Source: Pedobacter terrae | GTDB taxonomy: Bacteria > Bacteroidota > Bacteroidia > Sphingobacteriales > Sphingobacteriaceae | DNA: 64,000 nt | Assembly (NCBI RefSeq): GCF_900100705.1 | Contig: NZ_FNCH01000016.1 | Span: forward strand, 1-64,000 | Direction: 5' to 3' | In this document: piece by piece, positions 18,022-25,604 of the stretch | How positions within the stretch are numbered: the first letter of the stretch is position 1 | Layout: every line of letters begins with the position of its first letter | The notes under the pieces: model-generated | Told to the model about the DNA's origin: nothing | Database searches by the model: none | Seen by the model: the letters and a program-made list of their open reading frames with translations, nothing else | Translations under genes and position numbers: made by a program

Positions 18022-18954
18022 TTAAAGTGCCAACGCAATCTCTTTCTCCAGGTTGTAATTACAAGGACTTGATACCATACCAAACTGGCCAACAGGATTT
18101 AAGTCTAAAAAATAATATTTGGCGTCTTCGCTGGCATAAATCACATCAAAAGAAGCACAATTTAGTCCATAGGCATCAAGCATTTTTTTTAGCTTTTGTT
18201 CATACGTTTTTTCGAAAGAGTAAGGTGTAACCCTATTTGGTTTATCCCTGTCATAATTCCTGAAATCTATAGTCGTATTGCTATTGTTCTGAGAGAAGAT
18301 GGCCATGGCATAAAATTTACCATTTAGGTAAAAAGCCCTAATCTCATAAGCTTTTGTAATGGCGCGCTGAAAAAAAGTGGGCACAAATTGCTCTGGGAGT
18401 GCATCAATATCTGCAGGGGTAACCATGGATGTATAGGCCATATGCGAGAAATCTTCTTCATCCTGTAACGAAAATGGCGTACTTATGGGCTTGGAAATAA
18501 TATGCGTTTCTTGCTTAAAAAAATTGGCAACTTCGCTTTTGCAACCTGTAACCAGATATTTCGGTGCTAAAACATCATATTGCTGACAAAGGTCCATTAA
18601 ATATAGTTTGTTGATATCGCTGTTTTTGAATTTGTTTACCGAAGGGATTTTATCCAGCCTGTGATAAAAATATGTAACGAGCGCGGTATGTTCAGTGCGC
18701 AGGTAGTCCTTAATTAAATCGTTCTTAAATTTAGCAAAGAGATCCAATCCACCCCTGCGGTACCACATTTTGGTAATCTGGCTGCCTAAAACTGTTATCC
18801 CGTTCACCACGATTGCAAAATCTACAGCGTTAAGCCATAGCAGTTCCACTAAGGTATCTTCATTGATACGGATAAAGGGCTTATTAAGCTTGATAAGCCA
18901 GCTAATTACAGCACTGGTAGAATAATCGTTGTTAATGGAAAATATTAATATCAC
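18022..18954 (-). CDS. gwsG: Grasp-with-spasm system ATP-grasp peptide maturase
   Basis: An ATP-grasp ligase of 310 residues, probably installing ester or amide crosslinks between side chains of the precursor, as graspetide ligases do. Visible ATP-grasp features are KPISTPFSLQ in the ATP-binding lobe, EIRAFYLNGKFYAMAIFSQ, the arginine-rich DFRNYDRDKPNR segment, and the metal-binding end SFDVIYASED...FLDLNPVGQFG. The N-terminal domain begins MILIFSINNDYSTSAVI. It is separated from the three precursor genes by a strong hairpin. The family call is firm; the exact bond made is not determinable from sequence. Confidence 0.88.
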   Translation of the reverse strand: MILIFSINNDYSTSAVISWLIKLNKPFIRINEDTLVELLWLNAVDFAIVVNGITVLGSQITKMWYRRGGLDLFAKFKNDLIKDYLRTEHTALVTYFYHRLDKIPSVNKFKNSDINKLYLMDLCQQYDVLAPKYLVTGCKSEVANFFKQETHIISKPISTPFSLQDEEDFSHMAYTSMVTPADIDALPEQFVPTFFQRAITKAYEIRAFYLNGKFYAMAIFSQNNSNTTIDFRNYDRDKPNRVTPYSFEKTYEQKLKKMLDAYGLNCASFDVIYASEDAKYYFLDLNPVGQFGMVSSPCNYNLEKEIALAL

Positions 18955-19057
18955 GTTATCTTATTATAATTTTAAAGTCGGCTTCTTATGTCACTTATCT
19001 ACTTTTTATTTTAGCTGGGCAATATGCTGTTTTTCAGAGTTGAAGCTAGGTTTAACA

Positions 19058-19087
19058 AACCACCGAGCCTACAATGGCCCGATGGTT
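19058..19087 (-). terminator. Hairpin between precursor genes and maturase genes, possible attenuator
   Basis: AACCACCGAGCC (19058-19069) and GGCCCGATGGTT (19076-19087) can form a 12-bp stem with two G-U pairs and a 6-base loop in the minus-strand transcript. Only a weak U run follows (TTTGTTAAAC). It could partly stop transcription so that precursors are made in excess over the enzymes, or protect the precursor mRNA end. Confidence 0.6.
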
Positions 19088-19102
19088 GATTGCGCTAATT
19101 AA

Positions 19103-19300
19103 TTAAGTTTGCCATGCAGAATAGCTAGGAGTGCCAACTGTTTGGCCCTGATCGTCGTAGAAAGTTGTTGTTTTATCTGCACAATGATCGCCGTAGGTAT
19201 ATTTAGTACACATAGCTGAAGTTACCATAACGCGGCCACCGTTAACCCGGCAATTGTTTAGCGCTATTTTTTTTTCTAATAATTTTTCGCAGTTTTTCAT
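19103..19300 (-). CDS. Double-glycine RiPP precursor peptide 1
   Basis: The 65-residue peptide has a leader of 22 residues (MKNCEKLLEKKIALNNCRVN then GG at 21-22) that aligns without gaps to the two neighbouring peptides. The predicted core after the double glycine is rich in Thr, Asp, Tyr and Cys (CTKYTYGDHCADKTTTFYDD). Threonine and acidic residues are the usual partners for ATP-grasp ester bonds. It is nine bases downstream of precursor 2 and 148 bases upstream of the ATP-grasp gene. The C39 exporter of the cluster should cleave after Gly22. Confidence 0.85.
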   Translation of the reverse strand: MKNCEKLLEKKIALNNCRVNGGRVMVTSAMCTKYTYGDHCADKTTTFYDDQGQTVGTPSYSAWQT

Positions 19301-19309
19301 GTTTGTGAA

Positions 19310-19516
19310 TTAATTAAATAGTTTTGGACAATTCATGAAAGTGCATTCGTCAACCCGTTGATTTCGGTCATTACGTACTTCTGAATGTACAAACGTACAG
19401 CCATTTTCTGTATGTGTGGAGCTTGTGTTTTTATAGGTCTCACTAGTACGGCCGCCGCTGATTTGACTATTCTTTAGTACGATTTGTTTCTCGAACAATT
19501 TGTTGCTGTTTTTCAT
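19310..19516 (-). CDS. Double-glycine RiPP precursor peptide 2
   Basis: I take the start at 19516 (MKNSNKLFEKQIVLKNSQIS then GG), giving 68 residues, because it aligns exactly with the leaders of the other two precursors. The open frame runs 32 codons further upstream without family similarity. The core holds many Ser/Thr residues (YKNTSSTHTENGCTF) and a later acidic part (SEVRNDRNQRVDE), again a plausible substrate pattern for an ATP-grasp macrocyclase. A 150-base gap separates it from precursor 3. Confidence 0.83.
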   Translation of the reverse strand: MKNSNKLFEKQIVLKNSQISGGRTSETYKNTSSTHTENGCTFVHSEVRNDRNQRVDECTFMNCPKLFN

Positions 19517-19666
19517 ATTTTTCTGATTAAATTTTATACTTCGTTCAACAACTTTAAAAAATGAAACCTCAAATGTAATTGTGAAAGCTTTGGCATATTT
19601 TATTATCCTCACTTAACTCATCAACATTTAAGCGTGAAAATTTCTAAAGGTTAAGATAACACGGTA

Positions 19667-19870
19667 TTATTTGCCTGTAAAAATAGGGTCGTAACCAATT
19701 GGTGTACCAGATCCAGGTTGGTCAAAGCCAATGTCTGTGCAAGTATCAGGGTTTTCTCTTGTTCCTGTTTCTGCTACAGAAGTTTGATTGCTGAATCCAA
19801 GTTTGCCACCATTGATTTGGCAATCTTTTAACTCAATTTTTTTTTCGAATAAGCTTTTTTTTGTTTTCAT
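19667..19870 (-). CDS. Double-glycine RiPP precursor peptide 3
   Basis: With the start at 19870 the peptide has 67 residues: leader MKTKKSLFEKKIELKDCQIN then GG at 21-22, and a core with TSVAETGTRENPDTC followed by glycine- and proline-rich sequence (FDQPGSGTPIGYDP). The start at 19900 would add ten unrelated residues. It is the most upstream gene of the cluster. The core differs strongly from those of precursors 1 and 2 while the leader is conserved, as expected for a leader-guided modification system. Confidence 0.83.
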   Translation of the reverse strand: MKTKKSLFEKKIELKDCQINGGKLGFSNQTSVAETGTRENPDTCTDIGFDQPGSGTPIGYDPIFTGK

Positions 19871-20361
19871 AATGAAAATTTGACTAGTTAAACTCGCCAC
19901 CTTACCCTGGCGTTTGGGCTTTTACTAATTGGCTTTATAACTATTATTTGTACGTCTACAAAAGAATATATTATAGCAGCCTATTTTTTGTAATTCGGAA
20001 AAGCAAGCACGCGTTATTGCCTAACCATATTTAAACTTCCCTAAAAAAGAATACCGTTACAAGGGAGAATTGATATATGGGAAGATTGAGTCTACATTCG
20101 TTAATGTTTTGTATAAAAGCGCTAAACCTTAAAATAGGTAGGTTTCAATTTTAAGTGGATTTTGAATAACTACATATTTGATTCCGTTATTAAAATCTCA
20201 CTTATAAATTATTTGGGTATTAGCGATATGTTTTTACCTGCTTAAAAAAGCAAGATCATATGCTCAGCTATTCTGCTAAAAAGATGCTATGGGATTAATT
20301 TTAGAAAGGCTTGATTTGCTTTAAATGCAAGTGGTGGTTAATCGGATTTAAGGTAGCAAAC
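19871..20361. other. Upstream region of the precursor cluster, no gene seen
   Basis: No coding sequence is convincing here and I found no fourth GG-leader peptide. On the minus strand I see no TANNTTTG box upstream of precursor 3, unlike several housekeeping genes in the window. A CTTTTGTAGACG stretch (about 19956-19967 on the minus strand) could be a -33 element without a partner. Regulation by an alternative sigma factor or an activator is possible. Confidence 0.5.
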
Positions 20362-20386
20362 AAAAAAAGCAACCGTTGCCGGTTGC
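20362..20386 (-). terminator. Terminator of purN
   Basis: In the minus-strand transcript GCAACC and GGTTGC pair around GGCAAC and are followed by TTTTTTTG, a textbook intrinsic terminator. It ends the purN transcript and shows that the peptide cluster has its own promoter. Confidence 0.75.
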
Positions 20387-20447
20387 CTTTATTTATAAGT
20401 TAGAAGTTTCGGTTAAGGTTAATAAAAAACTGCCTTAGCCTCAATTA

Positions 20448-21026
20448 CTATTTAGTGATTTTTTTGACAAGGCTTTCTACCACACGTGGATAATGCTGGT
20501 GTTCAAGCTGCTGGCCCTTAAACTTTACCATTTCCAGGTTATCGTTTTTGTCTATCCTGTAGCGGGCCTGGTAAATGTATTCACCTTCATCATAATTTTC
20601 GTCTACATAATGAATGGTTATTCCCCCTTCTGCTTCGCCTGCAGCCATCACGGCCTGGTGTACATGGTCGCCATACATGCCCTTTCCGCCAAATTTCGGA
20701 AGGATTGCCGGGTGGATATTTACCATTCTGCCTGGGTAAGCGTGAATCAGGTTTTTAGGAATCAGCCAAAGGAAGCCGGCCAGTACAATAAAATCGATTT
20801 CAAGATTTTTAAGCAAATCCACTACCTCATCTGTCTGATAGAACTCATTTCGATCGAAAATATGAGTGGGAATTTCGAAATTATCGGCTCTCTGTAATAC
20901 ATATGCATCGGCATTGTTGGTCAATACCAAAGATATTTCTATCTCATTACTCCGCTTAAAATGCTCCATCAGCTTTTGGGCATTAGAGCCAGAACCTGAT
21001 GCAAAGATGGCTATTCTTTTTTTCAC
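20448..21026 (-). CDS. purN: Phosphoribosylglycinamide formyltransferase PurN
   Basis: Transfers a formyl group from 10-formyl-tetrahydrofolate to GAR in purine synthesis. The 192-residue length fits. It opens with the phosphate-binding IAIFASGSGSNAQKL. The folate-site segment VLAGFLWLIP and the catalytic stretch VNIHPAILPKFGGKG carry the conserved asparagine and histidine, and the aspartate follows in YDEGEYIYQ. It is a single gene with its own terminator at 20362-20386. The other purine gene in the window, purH, lies 7 kb away across the peptide cluster. Confidence 0.96.
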   Translation of the reverse strand: MKKRIAIFASGSGSNAQKLMEHFKRSNEIEISLVLTNNADAYVLQRADNFEIPTHIFDRNEFYQTDEVVDLLKNLEIDFIVLAGFLWLIPKNLIHAYPGRMVNIHPAILPKFGGKGMYGDHVHQAVMAAGEAEGGITIHYVDENYDEGEYIYQARYRIDKNDNLEMVKFKGQQLEHQHYPRVVESLVKKITK

Positions 21027-21186
21027 TCGAAATCGTTTTGCCCAAAAATAGTATTTTTAAGCCTGTTTTCTCTATGGAAAGGAATTTTTATTCAATTATG
21101 TTAAAGTATTATTAATGAATAATTTTAACTTATTTTTACTGTTCGAAAATAGGGTTAAGTTTTAATGAAAAAAAAGTTAAAAGTGT

Positions 21187-21218
21187 TTTGTAATTTAAAA
21201 ACATTAATCCTATATTTG
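21187..21218 (+). promoter_or_regulatory. rpsT promoter, TTTG-N20-TATATTTG
   Basis: TTTG (21187-21190) and TATATTTG (21211-21218) are separated by exactly 20 bases, the canonical spacing for the Bacteroidota primary sigma factor. The rpsT ATG is 49 bases downstream. Confidence 0.85.
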
Positions 21219-21267
21219 CAACCCGAATTATAGGAAACGAATAAGAAAAATAAAAGGCTAAATAGAA

Positions 21268-21522
21268 ATGGCAAATCATAAATCTTCATTAAAAAGAATT
21301 AGAGCAAACGCAACAAAACGTTTACGTAACAGATATCAGGCAAAAACTACCCGTACCTTTATTAAAAGATTACGTGCTGCAGAAGATAAAAAATCTGCGT
21401 CAGATTTATTGCCTAAAGTAATCTCTATGTTAGATCGTTTAGCTAAAAAGAACATCATCCACAAAAATAAAGCGGCAAACAATAAATCAAAATTAACGAA
21501 ATTCGTTAACGGTTTAAAATAA
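21268..21522 (+). CDS. rpsT: 30S ribosomal protein bS20
   Basis: The 84-residue basic protein MANHKSSLKRIRANATKRL has the family's N-terminal signature and alternating basic helices. bS20 binds 16S rRNA at the bottom of the 30S subunit. It stands alone between a canonical promoter (21187-21218) and a strong terminator (21546-21580). No Shine-Dalgarno sequence precedes it. Confidence 0.98.
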   Translation: MANHKSSLKRIRANATKRLRNRYQAKTTRTFIKRLRAAEDKKSASDLLPKVISMLDRLAKKNIIHKNKAANNKSKLTKFVNGLK

Positions 21523-21545
21523 GCCATTTTTTTACGATATTAGGA

Positions 21546-21580
21546 AGGCATCCCAACGATAAGTTAGGATGCCTTTTTTT
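21546..21580 (+). terminator. Terminator of rpsT
   Basis: AGGCATCC (21546-21553) pairs with GGATGCCT (21567-21574), and seven T residues follow (21574-21580). Confidence 0.9.
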
Positions 21581-21590
21581 ATCTTAAAAA

Positions 21591-22289
21591 ATGGAAAATT
21601 ACGAACAGAAGTTAGGCATAAAGTTATGGGCTGAAGAAGATCGCCCGCGTGAAAAACTTTTATTACACGGCAGAAGACATTTAACGGATGCCGAGCTGAT
21701 TGCCATTTTAATTGGCTCGGGCAACAAAAATGAAACTGCTGTAGATTTAAGCAAAAGGATTTTATCTTTTTACGATAATAATTTAACAAAACTTGGAAAG
21801 GCTTCTATTCTGGAACTTTCGAGGTTTAAAGGGATCGGAGAGGCCAAAGCATTAACCATTATTGCTGCTTTAGAGCTCGGCTTACGGCGAAAGGAAACTA
21901 CAGAAGAGGTGATTACGCATGTAAATACTTCTAAAGATGTGCATAAATATTTACATCAAACCTTTGCTAATCTCAATCACGAAGAATTCTGGATATTACT
22001 GCTAAACAGGTCTAACCGGGTAATAGGGAAATTTTTGATCAGTAAAGGCGGGCAGGCAGGTACGGTAGCCGATCCGAAAATTATTTTTAAAACGGCTTTA
22101 GAAAACAATGCGGCAAATATTGTATTGGCGCATAATCACCCTTCCGGAACTTTAAAGCCTAGCGAGAGTGACGATAAATTGACCCGGGATATGGTGGCTT
22201 CAGGTAATTTGCTCAGTCTTTATGTTGTTGATCATGTGATTTTTGCCAACAACCGCTATTATAGTTACAGAGATGAAGATTTAATTTAA
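21591..22289 (+). CDS. radC: RadC/YeeS-type JAMM-domain protein
   Basis: The 232-residue protein has the RadC layout: an N-terminal UPF0758 helical region with a helix-hairpin-helix (ELSRFKGIGEAKALTI) and a C-terminal MPN/JAMM domain with the metal motif HNHPSGTLKPSESD. Despite the name, a role in DNA repair is not established for the family; a metallo-hydrolase activity is plausible. It begins 11 bases after the rpsT terminator T tract. Confidence 0.93.
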   Translation: MENYEQKLGIKLWAEEDRPREKLLLHGRRHLTDAELIAILIGSGNKNETAVDLSKRILSFYDNNLTKLGKASILELSRFKGIGEAKALTIIAALELGLRRKETTEEVITHVNTSKDVHKYLHQTFANLNHEEFWILLLNRSNRVIGKFLISKGGQAGTVADPKIIFKTALENNAANIVLAHNHPSGTLKPSESDDKLTRDMVASGNLLSLYVVDHVIFANNRYYSYRDEDLI

Positions 22290-22393
22290 AAGATATTCGG
22301 ATGTTAAAGTACAATTAGCATTAAATTAGTATAATAGCGGCTTAAGTTGGTGTTGCTGTCCAACACGTATTAATTAATAGTGAAATTATATTT

Positions 22394-23230
22394 ATGAGTA
22401 CTTTAAAAATCATCCCTATTTTTCTTTTGTTAACCATTGCAGCTTTCGCTCAGAAAAAGGCTGTTCCCATTAATCTCATCACCTATAACATCCGCTTGAA
22501 TGTAGCATCAGATGGAGTTAATGCCTGGCCAAACCGAAAAGACAATGTAAAAGCTTTGGTTAAATTTCACGATGCCGATATTCTTTGCGTGCAGGAAGCC
22601 TTGCCTGAACAATTTGACGCCTTGCTCGAAAATTCTAATTTTGATGTAGTAGGCGTTGGACGTGATGATGGTAAAAGAAAAGGAGAATTTTCAGCTGTTT
22701 ATTACGATAAAGACCGCTTTACAAAAAAAGATGGCGGTACGTTCTGGTTATCAGAAACGCCTGATGTACCTTCAAAAGGATGGGATGCGGCACTTAACCG
22801 CGTATGTAGCTGGGTAAAGCTTTACGATAAATTAAATAAAAAAGAATTTATTGTTTTTAATACTCATTACGATCATGTTGGGGTAAAAGCGCGAATTGAA
22901 TCAGCTAAATTGTTAAAACAAAAGATACAACAGATTGCGCCTGATTTACCGGTTGTTTTTACCGGTGATTTAAATGTTACGCCAGAAACAGAGGCCATTG
23001 CGACCATCAAATCTTTTTTGATTGATGCGAAAGATATTTCTATAGAACCTCCATACGGGCCAACTGGTACTTTTAATGGTTTTCACTTCGACAGCGACCT
23101 GAAAGATCGGATTGATTATATTTTTGTAAACAAAGGTTTTAAAGTGCAAAAGTTTGCCATATTAACTGATAGTAAAGATAAAAGGTATTATTCTGATCAT
23201 TTACCTGTTTTTTGCCGGTTATTCTTTTAG
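22394..23230 (+). CDS. Secreted endonuclease/exonuclease/phosphatase-family hydrolase
   Basis: A 278-residue protein with a signal peptide (IIPIFLLLTIAAFAQ, cut after about residue 19) and a complete EEP fold. The metal and catalytic motifs are visible: NIRLN, the glutamate in VQEALPEQ, FNTHYDHVG, TGDLNVTPET, DRIDYIFVNKG and the final SDHLPV. EEP members cleave phosphodiesters of DNA, inositol phosphates or sphingomyelin; the substrate here cannot be told. It is exported to the periplasm or outside. The Lgt-like gene follows after three bases, so it probably belongs to the same operon. Confidence 0.85.
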   Translation: MSTLKIIPIFLLLTIAAFAQKKAVPINLITYNIRLNVASDGVNAWPNRKDNVKALVKFHDADILCVQEALPEQFDALLENSNFDVVGVGRDDGKRKGEFSAVYYDKDRFTKKDGGTFWLSETPDVPSKGWDAALNRVCSWVKLYDKLNKKEFIVFNTHYDHVGVKARIESAKLLKQKIQQIAPDLPVVFTGDLNVTPETEAIATIKSFLIDAKDISIEPPYGPTGTFNGFHFDSDLKDRIDYIFVNKGFKVQKFAILTDSKDKRYYSDHLPVFCRLFF

Positions 23231-23233
23231 TCA

Positions 23234-23998
23234 ATGCTGTTAAAATCCGAATCGCCATTTCCTTTTCAATTCGAACTTTTTGGTGACCAATACCATTATC
23301 ATTATATTTTCGAAACCCTGGCATTTTTAACCGGTGTAAGGTTATACTACTATTATAAGAGGGGAATTGAAGATCCGATATCCGACGAAAACAGGCTGTG
23401 GATTATGTTGGGTGCGATGTTGGGCGCGCTGATTGGCTCTCGAGTGGTAGCAGTACTGGAAACTCCGGAAGTAATCAATCACCTGACGTTTTCAATTTTA
23501 TATCAAAGTAAAACCATTGTTGGCGGTTTGCTTGGTGGCTTGTTCGGGGTAGAATTGATTAAAAAGATAATAGGCGTAAATATTGCCTCCGGAGATGTTT
23601 ATGTCGTGCCGATTTTGGTTGCGTTAATTATAGGCCGCGTCGGCTGCTTCTCCATGGGAATCGATGAACCTACTTATGGCATCCCAACCCGATTTTTTAT
23701 GGGAATGGATCTAGGTGACGGTATACTCAGGCACCCTATTATGCTCTATGAAATGATTTACCTGGTACTTTTAATCTTTCTTTTTAACAGCCTGAAACAT
23801 CAGGAAATGATTAATGGCGACCGCTTTAAATTATTTATGGTGCTTTATTTCTTATTTAGGTTTTTGATAGAGTTTATAAAGCCTTATCATTCATTATTTT
23901 TAAATTTAAGCAGCATTCATTGGTCTGCATTGTTTATTTTTATTTATTATTATAAATTCATTATCAGAATTTCTACACAGATTTTACCTGGAAAGTAA
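23234..23998 (+). CDS. Divergent Lgt-like (prolipoprotein diacylglyceryl transferase family) membrane protein
   Basis: The 254-residue protein has about seven membrane segments and clear Lgt traces: GGLLGGLFG at 97-105, GRVGCFSMG at 134-142 and RHPIMLYE at 166-173. It deviates where Lgt is strict. The residue aligned with the essential histidine of the HGG motif is Val96, and the asparagine of GRxGNF is Cys138. The arginine of that motif (Arg135) is kept. It may therefore handle a phospholipid in another reaction rather than modify lipoproteins. It is five bases upstream of the radical SAM gene and three bases after the EEP gene. Confidence 0.75.
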   Translation: MLLKSESPFPFQFELFGDQYHYHYIFETLAFLTGVRLYYYYKRGIEDPISDENRLWIMLGAMLGALIGSRVVAVLETPEVINHLTFSILYQSKTIVGGLLGGLFGVELIKKIIGVNIASGDVYVVPILVALIIGRVGCFSMGIDEPTYGIPTRFFMGMDLGDGILRHPIMLYEMIYLVLLIFLFNSLKHQEMINGDRFKLFMVLYFLFRFLIEFIKPYHSLFLNLSSIHWSALFIFIYYYKFIIRISTQILPGK

Positions 23999-24003
23999 AC
24001 ATT

Positions 24004-25398
24004 ATGGCCAATACCAGAGATTATATATACTACGATTACACCAAAAGTCTTTGTCCCGAATGTTTGCAGCTTTGCGATGCGAAGATTGTTTTTCAGGATG
24101 CGAAGGTATTTATGCTGAAAAATTGCAGAACGCATGGCGATAGCAAAGTCATGATTGCAGACGATGTAGAATACTATAAACAGATCCGTAATTACAATAA
24201 ACAATCTGAAATGCCACTTAAGTTTAATACCAAAGTGCATTACGGTTGTCCTTACGATTGTGGCTTGTGTACCGATCACGAACAACATTCATGTTTAACG
24301 GTAATAGAGGTTACCGATCGTTGCAACCTGGCCTGTCCAACCTGTTATGCTATGTCATCGCCTAATTATGGCAGACATAGAACGTTGACCGAAATAGAGC
24401 GCATGATGGATGTTGTAGTGGCCAACGAAGGTGAGCCTGATGTGGTTCAGCTCTCTGGCGGGGAACCGACGGTACATCCTGAATTTTTTAAAATTCTAGA
24501 CCTTGCCAAAACCAAACCCATTAAACATTTAATGGTAAACACCAATGGCATCAGGATTGCAAAGGATATTAATTTTGTAGAGAAACTGGCGAGTTATATG
24601 CCAGATTTTGAAATTTATCTCCAGTTTGATAGTTTCAGTCCCGAAGTATTAACAAAGTTAAGGGGTGAAGACCTTACCGAAGTAAGAAAAAAAGCTATCG
24701 ATCATTTAAATCAGTTTAACGTATCTACTACTTTGGTGGTCACCTTGCAAAACGGGTTGAATGATCATGAAATTGGCGATATTTTAGATTATGCGCTTAA
24801 GCAGAAATGTGTTCGTGGCGTTACTTTTCAGCCTACCCAGGTTGCTGGAAGAAATGATGATTATAACGATCAGCAGGGAAGAATTACCTTAACCGAGGTG
24901 CGCAGAAAGATTTATGAACAATACCCAACTTTTACACCACAAGATTTAATTCCTGTGCCATGTAATCCCGATGCATTGTGTATGGCCTATGCTTTAAAAA
25001 TTGGTGATGAGGTCATCCCGATGACACACTTGATCAATCCCGAAGATTTGCTCAATAACTCAAAAAATACCATTGTTTTCGAACACGATGAAAAATTGAA
25101 AGAGCACATGCTCAACTTGTTTAGCACAGGTGTTTCGGTAGATTGTGCAGAAGATACTTTTGGCGAATTGATGTGCTGCCTGCCAAGAGTAAAATCTGAT
25201 AGTTTGAGTTACGATAATTTATTTCGGATCATTATCATGAATTTTATGGATCCGCTGGATTTTGATGTGCGGGCCGTTAAAAAATCATGTGTACACATTG
25301 TAAGCGATAAATATAAAATGGTTCCTTTCGAAACCATGAATATTTTTTACCGCGACAATAAAATAGATCTGATCAGGGAAAAATTAAATATGAACTAA
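24004..25398 (+). CDS. Multi-cluster radical SAM protein, MJ0619/tetraether synthase-like
   Basis: The 464-residue enzyme has the core radical-SAM motif Cys107-Cys111-Cys114 (CNLACPTC). Two further cysteine groups precede it: Cys17, Cys20, Cys24 and Cys41 (a possible rubredoxin-like site) and Cys82, Cys86, Cys89 and Cys97 (CPYDCGLC...C). More cysteines lie near the C-terminus (VPCNPDALC, LMCCLPRV). This arrangement resembles the archaeal family that includes MJ0619 and the tetraether lipid synthase Tes, which couple lipid tails or act on pterins. A role in alkylating or joining lipid chains is inferred from that likeness and from the Lgt-like neighbour. Confidence 0.72.
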   Translation: MANTRDYIYYDYTKSLCPECLQLCDAKIVFQDAKVFMLKNCRTHGDSKVMIADDVEYYKQIRNYNKQSEMPLKFNTKVHYGCPYDCGLCTDHEQHSCLTVIEVTDRCNLACPTCYAMSSPNYGRHRTLTEIERMMDVVVANEGEPDVVQLSGGEPTVHPEFFKILDLAKTKPIKHLMVNTNGIRIAKDINFVEKLASYMPDFEIYLQFDSFSPEVLTKLRGEDLTEVRKKAIDHLNQFNVSTTLVVTLQNGLNDHEIGDILDYALKQKCVRGVTFQPTQVAGRNDDYNDQQGRITLTEVRRKIYEQYPTFTPQDLIPVPCNPDALCMAYALKIGDEVIPMTHLINPEDLLNNSKNTIVFEHDEKLKEHMLNLFSTGVSVDCAEDTFGELMCCLPRVKSDSLSYDNLFRIIIMNFMDPLDFDVRAVKKSCVHIVSDKYKMVPFETMNIFYRDNKIDLIREKLNMN

Positions 25399-25399
25399 T

Positions 25400-25588
25400 A
25401 TGGTATTCGGCTTAGTTGTGATTTATGTTCTTACTGCAATTGTACTTTTTGTGGTCGGAATTATTCAGATTATTATTAAATCATCCAGGAACGAACCGGT
25501 GAAGCCAGGACTAAAATTGCTTATTATATCGGTAATTATGGCGGTAATCGGTTTTGGTGCTTGTGCCGTATTGCTTTTCAATAGTTAA
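25400..25588 (+). CDS. Small two-helix membrane protein, copy 1
   Basis: A 62-residue protein with two membrane segments (about 3-24 and 42-60) joined by a basic loop KSSRNEPVKPGLK. It starts one base after the stop of the radical SAM gene and therefore belongs to the same operon. It is a clear paralogue of the next gene: IGFGACAVLLF here corresponds to IGAGACAVILS there. I do not recognise a named family. It may be a membrane partner of the enzymes upstream. Confidence 0.78.
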   Translation: MVFGLVVIYVLTAIVLFVVGIIQIIIKSSRNEPVKPGLKLLIISVIMAVIGFGACAVLLFNS

Positions 25589-25604
25589 TTTAAAAATAAA
25601 AAGT

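Noticed and set aside
18027-18230. Plus-strand frame opposite the ATP-grasp gene as a further peptide
   Set aside because: No leader or double glycine, and it lies entirely antisense to a well supported enzyme.
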